Shown: piece after piece, positions 1-5,441 of the stretch
Layout of the letters: every line of letters starts with the position of its first letter
Numbering within the stretch: position 1 is the first letter of the stretch
Source of the DNA: Acidobacteriota bacterium
GTDB taxonomy: Bacteria > Acidobacteriota > Terriglobia > UBA7540
Direction: 5' to 3'
NCBI GenBank assembly: GCA_003224665.1
Contig: QHZM01000103.1
Span: forward strand, 1-7,696
Length of the DNA: 7,696 bases
Notes under the pieces: generated by a model
What the model saw: only the letters and a program-made list of their open reading frames with translations
Database searches by the model: none
What the model was told of the DNA's origin: nothing
Made by a program: the position numbers and the translations under genes

Positions 1-322
1 CAGGAACTGAGCGCTTGCAACGGATACTTCAGGTCGGTCTGCTATCATCCGCTGTTTCTGTTCAACCGTCAGGGCGACTGCCTGGCGCAAAGCTGCGACC
101 GGGCAATGTGCACAGCGCTTATGGCTGGGAAGAGTTGGTGCGACCGGAAAGGATTCGGAACTGGTCGCTGACGAGTTTACAGCAGCGTTTGGTGAAGACC
201 GGTGGACTGCTGGTGAAAGATGCGCGATATTACTGGCTCCTATTGGCCGAAGGGCACCTGAGTCGTAGAATGTTCGGCAGCATGCTGAGGATGATTGCGG
301 CGTTGCCGCTGCGGACGGGTAG
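1..322 (+). pseudogene. IS1380-family transposase remnant, C-terminal part
   Basis: This is the decayed 3' part of a DDE transposase. Frame 1 (from base 1) reads ELSACNGYF then YHPLFLFN and GDCLA. The sequence continues in frame 3 with AKLRPGNVHSA and GWEELVRPE. These are conserved IS1380-family strings, and one missing G near 85-88 explains the frame change. GWEELVRPE then joins directly to RIRNWSLTSLQQRLVKTGG and ARYYWLLLAE, the family's C-terminus. From memory of the family, the catalytic middle (roughly 200 residues) should lie between these two blocks, so an internal deletion is present. The end PLRTG lacks its stop; a lost G near 316-319 would have put TAG at 320-322 in frame. It cannot encode an active enzyme. 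The 5' part lies outside the window. I could not identify the element's terminal inverted repeat. Confidence 0.85.
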
Positions 323-350
323 GGATCCGGGGCCGAGACCGAATCGAACG

Positions 351-401
351 CTCCGAAGCCAGCCAGGGGGGATAGGTGTTAGCAATAGGGCTGGCTTGGA
401 G
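351..401. other. Imperfect inverted repeat / hairpin downstream of the IS remnant
   Basis: Bases 351-364 (CTCC-g-AAGCCAGCC) pair with 389-401 (GGCTGGCTTGGAG). This gives a 13-bp stem with one bulged G at 355 and a 24-nt loop. No T-run follows, so it is not a typical intrinsic terminator. It may be a subterminal structure of the IS1380 element or an unrelated RNA hairpin. Otherwise I see nothing coding in 323-567 apart from the ribosome binding site of the next gene. Confidence 0.5.
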
Positions 402-555
402 GCGGCAAGCAATCCCAGAGAGTTAACGGAGGGGCCAAAGGGAACCGCGATACCACCCCAATGAGGGCAATGACGTTCTGAGTTTGACTCGACAAGGTAG
501 CCGGCGTATGATTCTGCGGAAAGGTAAAGTTCAAATCGGAAATTCCAGCTCAAAC

Positions 556-562
556 AAGGAGG
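556..562 (+). promoter_or_regulatory. Ribosome binding site of the DUF1326 gene
   Basis: A near-perfect Shine-Dalgarno sequence, AAGGAGG, lies 5 nt upstream of ATG 568. It fixes the start there rather than at the upstream in-frame codons of a longer open frame that begins at 484. Confidence 0.85.
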
Positions 563-567
563 ATGTG

Positions 568-1272
568 ATGAAGACTCTTGTGGCTCTCTTCGCTCTGGCA
601 GTCACCGCTGCGGCGGCCGATGTCCCGTACCAAGTGAAGATCCAATACATTGAAGCCTGTTCCTGCGATCTGTTTTGCCCCTGCTATTTCAATGACCACG
701 CCTCGCACCAGGGCACCGGCCAACATATGTGCACGTTCAACAACGCGGGCCGCGTCTTGAAAGGCAAGTATGGGGATGTGGAGCTCACCGGTTTGAAATT
801 CTGGCTTTCCGGTGACCTCGGCGCAGACTGGGCCACCAAAGGGCAAGCCGACTGGCTCGTGGCGACCTTCGAGCCCAAGGCCAGCAAGGAACAGAAGGAC
901 GGCATGATGGCCGTGCTGACCAAGATCTATCCTGTAAAATGGAGTTCGGTCGAATTCGACACCTCGGCGATCACCTGGACGATCTCTCCCGATGGCAAAA
1001 CGGCACACGCCAAATTGGGCAACGGCAAAGGCGAGGTGACGCTGACCCGCGCTACCGGTGCCGACCCCAATAAGCCCGCGCAGATCGCGAATACCCGCTA
1101 TTTTGCGGCAACGTGGAACAGCCCGTTCAGCCTCTACCACTCCGACCACAAGTACAATGGTTTCGGCAAATCGTATGAGCTGCACCACGCGAACGGGTTC
1201 GTGATCACGCTGGAGCAGACTTCCGACGGCAAGCGCATGGAAACTGCGAGCGCCGGGAAAACGGGAAAGTAA
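568..1272 (+). CDS. Exported DUF1326 domain protein
   Basis: A 234-residue protein. Residues 1-17 (MKTLVALFALAVTAAAA) look like a signal peptide with cleavage before D18, so the mature protein should be periplasmic or secreted. The DUF1326 signature follows: ACSC (C31, C33), then CPCYF (C37, C39), with C55 and several histidines (H44, H47, H53) close by. Such a Cys/His cluster could bind metal or act in redox chemistry, but the biochemical role of DUF1326 proteins is not established to my knowledge. The rest is a beta-rich domain that ends in a polar K/G tail. The length is normal for the family. The start is chosen by the strong AAGGAGG site. The gene is monocistronic: a transposase remnant precedes it and a minus-strand remnant follows. 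Family assignment is firm; function is open. Confidence 0.9.
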   Translation: MKTLVALFALAVTAAAADVPYQVKIQYIEACSCDLFCPCYFNDHASHQGTGQHMCTFNNAGRVLKGKYGDVELTGLKFWLSGDLGADWATKGQADWLVATFEPKASKEQKDGMMAVLTKIYPVKWSSVEFDTSAITWTISPDGKTAHAKLGNGKGEVTLTRATGADPNKPAQIANTRYFAATWNSPFSLYHSDHKYNGFGKSYELHHANGFVITLEQTSDGKRMETASAGKTGK

Positions 1273-1290
1273 CTTGGTGCTTCCGCGCCC

Positions 1291-1322
1291 GGGCCGCCAA
1301 GGCCCTCCCCGATCCCGTCGGG
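1291..1322. terminator. Two short GC hairpins after the DUF1326 gene
   Basis: GGGCC (1291-1295) pairs with GGCCC (1301-1305) around a 5-nt loop, and CCCGA (1308-1312) pairs with TCGGG (1318-1322) around another 5-nt loop. They sit 18 nt after the stop codon, between convergent reading frames, which suits transcription termination. No U-tract is present, so the role is uncertain. Confidence 0.3.
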
Positions 1323-1335
1323 CGGTCATGAACCG

Positions 1336-1527
1336 TCACTCGAGCACCTGATACTGTTCCAGCTTTGCTTCAATCCGATCGTGGATCCAATACGGGTCCC
1401 ACCACTCGACGGGATTGACGGGGATGCCGTCGAGCAGCATGGTGAAGTGCAGGTGGCCGTAGAGCGATTGCAGCCCGCACCCGTGATCAATGACCACCGC
1501 GTTGCCGTAAATCCCGACTCGAAGCCT
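1336..1527 (-). pseudogene. M23 (LytM-type) peptidase remnant
   Basis: Read on the minus strand, this piece gives ERLRVGIYGNAVVIDHG, LQSLYGHL, HFTMLLDGIPVNPVEWWD and DRIEAKLEQYQVLE, ending in TGA. These are the last strands and C-terminal tail of an M23 zinc metallopeptidase, which would cleave peptidoglycan cross-bridges in the periplasm. In intact relatives about 40-50 residues separate the LYGHL strand from the D-H-L-H-F strand. Here they are fused as LYGHLHF, so the segment between two HL motifs is gone. The N-terminal half, including the first zinc-ligand region (HxxxD), is missing in this frame. A different frame upstream, to about 1600, reads PVEYFVENEPVSRDQH, which may be a frameshifted earlier part. 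No start codon or ribosome site is credible. This is most likely a dead gene fragment. Confidence 0.75.
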
Positions 1528-1613
1528 TTCAGGACGGGATGTTGATCTCTTGAGACGGGTTCGTTTTCCACAAAGTATTCAACAGGACTGTTGAAAAGTT
1601 TGTTCGGTGCGGT

Positions 1614-1642
1614 TTGAAGCGAGAGTATGGCTGGTCTAAGAT
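1614..1642 (+). promoter_or_regulatory. Possible sigma-70 type promoter for the selenoprotein gene
   Basis: TTGAAG (1614-1619) and TAAGAT (1637-1642) are separated by 17 bp and match the -35 and -10 consensus at 4 of 6 positions each. Transcription would start near 1649, about 48 nt before the ATG. It rests on consensus matching only. Confidence 0.3.
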
Positions 1643-1686
1643 TTGCGAGAAACTCATTGGGATCAGGGCGAAACTGCCATCACAGT

Positions 1687-1692
1687 AAGGAG
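1687..1692 (+). promoter_or_regulatory. Ribosome binding site deciding the selenoprotein start
   Basis: AAGGAG lies 4 nt before ATG 1697 and 7 nt before ATG 1700. It excludes the further upstream in-frame ATG at 1643, which would also place a charged, non-signal-like segment in front of the hydrophobic N-terminus. Confidence 0.7.
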
Positions 1693-1696
1693 AGCG

Positions 1697-2251
1697 ATGA
1701 TGGTTGGAGCAATAAAGATACTTGGCCTAGGGCCAGCACTGGTGTGCACCATCCTTTTGGCTGGGGATACAAAACAGGGAATGATTGGAAAACCCGCCCC
1801 AGCGTTCGTTCTCCAAAACTTGGACGGGAAGATGGTGGCGCTGAGTGATTTCAAAGGGAAGTACGTGGTCCTCCATTTTGGAACTGGATGGTGACCTTTC
1901 TGCAATGCGGAGGCTCCGCATCTGGAAGCTCTTTGGGAAAAATACAGGAATCGAGGTGTACAAACCCTGGTCATCGACGTGAAAGAGACAAAAGAACAGA
2001 CGACCGAATACGCTCAGCGCTGGAAATTTACTTTCCCGGTACTCCTCGATAGCGAGGGCAAGGTGGCCACGCACTATGCACCGCCGGATGCACTTCCGGA
2101 TTTGCCCCGCGACCAGGTCCCGATTGCTTCCAACCTAATTATTGACCCCGACGGGAAAATTCAATTCTATTCCTTGCTTGATAGCGCCAACTTTGATGCT
2201 CGACTGATTCGGTTGACCGATGTGCTTGAGAAACTCGTGAATCGCAGGTAA
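1697..2251 (+). CDS. Candidate selenoprotein: TlpA/ResA-like thioredoxin-fold oxidoreductase with a UxxC site (in-frame UGA = Sec66)
   Basis: A 184-residue protein if UGA 1892-1894 is read as selenocysteine. Residues 1-22 (MMVGAIKILG, then a hydrophobic stretch) look like a signal peptide or membrane anchor. From residue 30 the AhpC/TSA-TlpA pattern runs: IGKPAPAF, LDGKMVALSDFKGK, the strand YVVLHFGTGW, then U66-P-F-C69. It continues with NAEAPHLEALWEKY, the strand VQTLVIDV, and the cis-Pro segment VPIASNLIIDPDGKI (P142), ending in UAA. Cysteine homologues have WCxxC here, so UGA replaces exactly the attacking cysteine. The expected role is thiol-disulfide exchange or peroxide/disulfide reduction outside the cytoplasm. 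The start is chosen by AAGGAG at 1687-1692, 4 nt before ATG 1697 (7 nt before the alternative ATG 1700). An annotation that treats UGA as a stop would split it into an N-terminal piece and a second ORF starting at 1979. The alternative is a pseudogene with one nonsense mutation. The SECIS-like hairpin, the exact position and the clean downstream frame argue against that. Confidence 0.8.
1892..1928 (+). promoter_or_regulatory. Candidate bacterial SECIS element with recoded UGA
   Basis: UGA 1892-1894 is followed by a lower stem 1896-1900 (CUUUC) paired with 1924-1928 (GGAAG, one G-U pair), an internal loop (1901-1904 against 1922-1923), and an upper stem 1905-1911 (AUGCGGA) paired with 1915-1921 (UCCGCAU). 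The apical loop is GGC, or AGGCU if the closing A-U pair opens. Sixteen to seventeen nucleotides separate the UGA from the apical loop, and a G sits in its first two positions. Both agree with the known bacterial SECIS pattern. The E. coli fdhF element has an upper stem starting 11 nt after UGA with an AGGUCU loop; here the stem starts after 10 nt with AGGCU. In that known mechanism the hairpin recruits SelB with Sec-tRNA to the ribosome. Confidence 0.7.
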
Positions 2252-2344
2252 GGGATTCGGGTGGTCCAAGCGTAGAATCGCCGCCGATTCCTCGGGATTG
2301 GGTCTTGAATTTTGCCGGTTTTGGGTCTCGGATTCTGATGGTTC

Positions 2345-2379
2345 AGGTTAATATTGAAAGCCTTCGATTAGATTAACCT
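2345..2379. other. Inverted repeat between convergent genes
   Basis: AGGTTAAT (2345-2352) is a perfect inverted copy of ATTAACCT (2372-2379) with a 19-nt spacer. It lies 94 bp after the selenoprotein stop and 123 bp beyond the end of the minus-strand POTRA gene. It could be an operator-like site or part of a bidirectional terminator. There is no T-run and the stem is AT-rich, so the role is open. Confidence 0.35.
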
Positions 2380-2438
2380 ACCTGTGGCAAGCCCAGTCAG
2401 CGGTTTGAAAATTGTCAAGCGCCGATCAAAGAAGGAAC

Positions 2439-2458
2439 CGCAGACGTAAACGTCTGCG
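2439..2458. repeat. Dispersed palindromic hairpin repeat, copy 1
   Basis: CGCAGACGT (2439-2447), spacer AA, ACGTCTGCG (2450-2458): a perfect 9-bp stem. It lies in the convergent intergenic region between the selenoprotein and POTRA genes. Flanks on the plus strand are AAAGAAGGAAC and CTTTCG. It belongs to the same family as the copies at 4457, 4526 and 6987. Confidence 0.85.
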
Positions 2459-2501
2459 CTTTCGCAATTTGAAAGGCGCGGGCGGCCAGTCACACATACC
2501 G

Positions 2502-4358
2502 TTAGTGACGAAGCATTGCCGGCAAGAACCAGCTCGCGGCCACGTTCGCGGCTTCAGACCCTGCGGTCCGGAGCCACATCCAAGAAGGCTTCGGCTCCTC
2601 ACAATTGAGAACGCCGGTGCCTCCAATATTAACCTGGTTATCTTCTCTCTCAATGGTGCGCCACAATGCCGGAACGGATATACCGGAAGGACGCGCGGAG
2701 TCCTGTCCCGCTGTGATCTGAACGGCCTGAAGGGCGTGAGTGAGTCCATAACCAGCCACTGTTCCCCATCCCAACTGCGGCGTGAGAAGAAACCCTGATT
2801 GCCAGCTCTGGCCCGGCAAATAGGGCCGCTCGAAAGCGACGAGTGTCTGCCAGCGCACTCGCGGCGCGGACGCCAATAGACTGAGCCACGGCCAGGGAGA
2901 TGCCAAGAGCGCGAAGGTTGCGTAATAAGTTGAGAGTTCCGCGGGACCTTGCCCCAGGGGCGGAAGCCGAACCCCAACCATGAACCCTGGAGGTCCGGAG
3001 ACGCTCGCCGGTCCCAAGGGCCCCCAAAGCGACCAACGGCCGCGATTTTCCTTGACCCGTATTTTCAGGTTTGCGCGGTGCTCGTCCGGGGCCAGCTCGG
3101 TATGCACGTCAGAGGTCGTAACCGGCTCGAGAAAACCGATCCGACTCAGCCGCGCCAGGCTGCGCCGCAAACGCTCCTGGTCAAATAAGTCTCCTTCGCG
3201 CAGCAACAGGGCTCGTCTTAAGGTGGCATCGCTGACCGCATGATGACCGGAGAATTCAATTCGCCCGATTCGATAGGCGGGGCCGGTCTTGAGTTTCGCC
3301 GTGAGGTCGGCCGATGGGCTGCCGACCGCTCGCCGGTCGGGAGACTGCTGGTCAGTCGGCTTTATCCCCGGTAAGACCCACGCCCGCGCCGGCAGTGGCT
3401 TCAACTGGAGCTCGGCGGAAAAATCGGGCGCGCCTCGCTTCTCCGCCTCGCGCCGAGCTTCAAGGAGGCATTGGCACAGTTTCTTGGCGGAAAAAGCGCC
3501 TTGAGGCTGAGGCAGGATCTCTTTTGTGGGGCCGGCTCCTACAACTTCCACGTGTTCCAGGTAGTAGTGCCGTCCTGAATCCACATCGAAAGTAACCGTA
3601 GCTTTGCCGTCTATGATGGTCAAGGCGCCGATCTCCACGCGCGCGTCGAAATAGCCCCCCGAAAAATACAGCGAGCGCAACCGTTCGAGGTCAGCTTGGA
3701 CACGCTGTTCGCTGAACGGCTCATGTAACCACCAACCATGCCACAACCGTCCCAGGCCAGGCAGCAGGCGTCGTGGGCGCGTGAAGCGCAACGCCCCTTG
3801 CAGCTCCTTCGACCTTAAGCCCGACGGTCCGGAAAAGCGCACCTCCCGCACGTGGTAGGCCCTGCCCCGCTCCACGCGTAGATCGAGGTCTGCTTGCCGC
3901 AGCCCCACCGGCTTTATCTTGGCTTCCACACGCGCGTCGGCAAAACCCTGTTCGACAAGCTGCCGCCGTAGCTCGGCAGCCACCTTTTTTGCTAGGACGG
4001 GATTCACCGCCTCACCCTTTTGCAGGTCCGGCTTGAGACGCTCGCGGGTGGGTTTGAACTCAATACGTCTCAAGTAAAGCCGCGGCCTTTCGACCAGCGT
4101 GAAGATTAGTTGAACTCCTTCTGCGGACTGGGAGCTTTCGACACGAATGTCGTCGAACCAGCCCGTGGCCCACAGGCGATGAACATCGCGATCGATTCGG
4201 GTTTCGTCGAACGGCTCTCCGGCGCGAGTCTCTATTTCGACAGCTCGTCGTGTGCCGCGAATCTGTAATGTCTGGATTAAAGGGCTATCCGAAGCCGGAA
4301 GGACCAGAGGAAAGCAAGACCCGAAGACCAGGATGCTCCCAAACCACCGCGCCCACAT
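2502..4358 (-). CDS. POTRA-repeat outer-membrane assembly-like (Omp85-related) protein
   Basis: A 618-residue protein. Residues 1-22 form a signal peptide (MWARWFGSIL then a hydrophobic run). Five POTRA-like units follow, at about 26-92, 93-167, 168-262, 263-362 and 363-440. Each shows the pattern strand, two helices, strands, with hallmarks such as IQTLQIRG, RVEARGF-like QGFADARVEAKIKP, VREVRFSG, GGYFDARVEI and IGRIEFSG. POTRA domains bind unfolded outer-membrane proteins in BamA/TamA-type assembly factors. The remaining 175 residues (444-618) are too short for a 16-stranded barrel of about 350 residues. They contain FERPYLPGQSWQSG and a terminal CEEPKPSWMWLRTAG block. My impression is that similar acidobacterial proteins end this way, which would make the end native rather than truncated. 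ATG 4358 is the only near start, since an in-frame TAG lies 12 nt upstream; the ribosome site is weak. Overall fold call is confident; the role is inferred. Confidence 0.75.
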   Translation of the reverse strand: MWARWFGSILVFGSCFPLVLPASDSPLIQTLQIRGTRRAVEIETRAGEPFDETRIDRDVHRLWATGWFDDIRVESSQSAEGVQLIFTLVERPRLYLRRIEFKPTRERLKPDLQKGEAVNPVLAKKVAAELRRQLVEQGFADARVEAKIKPVGLRQADLDLRVERGRAYHVREVRFSGPSGLRSKELQGALRFTRPRRLLPGLGRLWHGWWLHEPFSEQRVQADLERLRSLYFSGGYFDARVEIGALTIIDGKATVTFDVDSGRHYYLEHVEVVGAGPTKEILPQPQGAFSAKKLCQCLLEARREAEKRGAPDFSAELQLKPLPARAWVLPGIKPTDQQSPDRRAVGSPSADLTAKLKTGPAYRIGRIEFSGHHAVSDATLRRALLLREGDLFDQERLRRSLARLSRIGFLEPVTTSDVHTELAPDEHRANLKIRVKENRGRWSLWGPLGPASVSGPPGFMVGVRLPPLGQGPAELSTYYATFALLASPWPWLSLLASAPRVRWQTLVAFERPYLPGQSWQSGFLLTPQLGWGTVAGYGLTHALQAVQITAGQDSARPSGISVPALWRTIEREDNQVNIGGTGVLNCEEPKPSWMWLRTAGSEAANVAASWFLPAMLRH

Positions 4359-4456
4359 GTCAATGGCCTAATCCACGGATGCTTGAGGCGCCAGCCTCGG
4401 TTGCCTGCAATCTAGTGTTGGCCATTACCTCGAAGCCACCGCGCTGAAACAGCTAG

Positions 4457-4476
4457 CGCGGACCTTCAGGTCCGCG
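4457..4476. repeat. Dispersed palindromic hairpin repeat, covarying copy (opposite orientation)
   Basis: CGCGGACCT (4457-4465), spacer TC, AGGTCCGCG (4468-4476). Read on the minus strand it is GAGC-CGCGGACCT-GA-AGGTCCGCG-CT. It aligns base for base with the copy at 6987-7006, except at two stem pairs where both partners changed (A-T to G-C and G-C to C-G). The loop GA and the flanks GAGC and CT are the same. Confidence 0.8.
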
Positions 4477-4525
4477 GCTCGTAATAAAGTAAGAACCGGG
4501 GAGCAGTGGGAGGCAGAGAAACAGC

Positions 4526-4545
4526 CGCAGACGAATACGTCTGCG
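4526..4545. repeat. Dispersed palindromic hairpin repeat, copy 2
   Basis: CGCAGACG (4526-4533), spacer AATA, CGTCTGCG (4538-4545): an 8-bp stem. The left flank GCAGAGAAACAGC resembles the flank of the copy at 6987 (GCAGAGAATGAGC), so the repeat unit includes some upstream sequence in addition to the hairpin. Confidence 0.8.
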
Positions 4546-4718
4546 CGACACGACCTCAACTGTAGTGCCGTGCACTCACCGGCGTGTTCGGCGCCCGCGA
4601 CAGCGCCGCTACAACTAACCACTCATGGGGTGACTATCCGTCGGGCGGGAGCGTTCAGGCGGCGGGTATGCTCAACTATGAATGTCCGATTGTTTGCGGA
4701 GTGTACCGGCCCCGATCC

Positions 4719-5441
4719 CTACGGTGTAGGTGCCCCGTGCAGCATACCGGCTTGGGAACCGTCGAGGGTGCGGTTTACAATAAAGGTTAATTCGGTGCCT
4801 TGGACGAGAATGATTTGCTTCTGGTGCTTGAAGAGGTCGAACAGCAATGCCGTGCCCGCGCCGATGCCCGCGCCGTACAACACGTCACCGCCGAGCCCCG
4901 GACCGCCGCAGTTTCCAAAATAACGGCAGTCGATTTCCTGACCCATCCCGACAGTGGCGCCCGCGCTGGCACCGATGGCGCCACCGATGGCGGCATCCTT
5001 CGCGGCGTCTTTCTTGCTCTTGCCACAACCTTTGATGGTGCCTTCGTCATCGCCGGCCGTATTGCCGCAGACACCGCCCTTGCTGTCCTCGAGCGTACTC
5101 GAGAGCAGGTACTTCTTTTCCTCAGGCGTGGTGACGGAATCCAGCACGATGCGCATCAGCGCTTTGCCCTTAATGCGTCCCGCTGGCTTGATGAACGCGA
5201 TATGGCCGCTCACGATGCTTCCCTCGGGTACAACCGTTGTGCCACCCGAAACCACCGGCTCCTTCACGACGCCGGCGAATGTGTCGCCAGGCTTGTTCGT
5301 CTTGGATGTGATCGTTGTGTCAAGTCGGATGCGCAGTATGGTGCCGGGCGGGATCCCGGGGTCGTCGGCGGCGCTTGCTCTCAAAAAAGGAAAGGGGGCC
5401 GTCAAAATAAGAGCGACCAACGTTGATAAAACCCGCTTCAT
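4719..5441 (-). CDS. Secreted beta-rich protein with glycine-zipper segments (acidobacterial family), paralogue A
   Basis: A 240-residue protein of unknown function. Residues 1-24 are a signal peptide (MKRVLSTLVA, hydrophobic core, cleavage near ASA-A). Residues 30-115 form a beta-rich domain with the family pattern PPGTILRIRLDTTITSKTN, KPGDTFAGVVKEPVV, VPEGSIVSGHI and PAGRIKGKALMRIVLDSV. Glycine-zipper stretches follow (about 147-165, GGAIGASAGATVG; 190-204, GAGIGAGTALL), then a closing strand ILVQGTELTFIVNRTL. Such zippers often insert in or span membranes. Four cysteines (C125, C139, C172, C178) sit in an insert not seen in the paralogue at 6046-6960 and could form disulfides. GGAG (minus strand, 5451-5448) lies 6 nt before the ATG. 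It is transcribed away from its paralogue. Similar proteins are sometimes labelled VirB10/TrbI-like, for which I see no real support. Confidence 0.75.
   Translation of the reverse strand: MKRVLSTLVALILTAPFPFLRASAADDPGIPPGTILRIRLDTTITSKTNKPGDTFAGVVKEPVVSGGTTVVPEGSIVSGHIAFIKPAGRIKGKALMRIVLDSVTTPEEKKYLLSSTLEDSKGGVCGNTAGDDEGTIKGCGKSKKDAAKDAAIGGAIGASAGATVGMGQEIDCRYFGNCGGPGLGGDVLYGAGIGAGTALLFDLFKHQKQIILVQGTELTFIVNRTLDGSQAGMLHGAPTP

Larger units (their letters stand above)
4359..4718. other. 360-bp intergenic region with two hairpin repeats
   Basis: It lies upstream of the POTRA gene and downstream of the 240-residue protein gene, both on the minus strand. It holds the hairpin repeats at 4457-4476 and 4526-4545, about 50 bp apart. 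The other short open frames here lack ribosome sites and protein-like composition. No convincing promoter consensus for the POTRA gene was found on the minus strand. Confidence 0.6.

Noticed and set aside
490..503. ACAAGGTAGCCG-like string resembling the 3' end of 16S rRNA
   Set aside because: Only about 12 bases match and the surrounding sequence does not resemble rRNA; chance or a coincidental similarity.
550..1329. 259-codon minus-strand open frame opposite the DUF1326 gene
   Set aside because: Arg/Gly/His-rich composition typical of an antisense shadow; the plus-strand gene has a signal peptide, family motif and strong ribosome site.
1587..1620. ACTGTTGAAAAG-type string as the terminus of an insertion sequence
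   Set aside because: It resembles some IS ends, but I found no matching inverted partner or target duplication in the window.
1892..1894. UGA as a plain nonsense mutation, a sequencing error, or a Trp codon
   Set aside because: Trp reassignment is excluded: TGG encodes Trp directly before it, and TGA ends the M23 fragment. Mutation or error stays possible, but the exact catalytic position, the SECIS-like hairpin and the intact downstream frame favour selenocysteine.
1979..2251. Separate 90-residue gene starting at ATG-like codon 1979
   Set aside because: It has no ribosome site and starts in the middle of a thioredoxin fold. It is the C-terminal half of the UGA-containing gene.
2426..2977. 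183-codon minus-strand frame overlapping the end of the POTRA gene
   Set aside because: I considered a frameshifted barrel continuation, but the composition is Arg/Ser/Pro-rich and shows no alternating barrel strands.
4800..5426. 208-codon plus-strand open frame opposite the 240-residue protein gene
   Set aside because: It is an antisense shadow without a ribosome site or recognisable motif.
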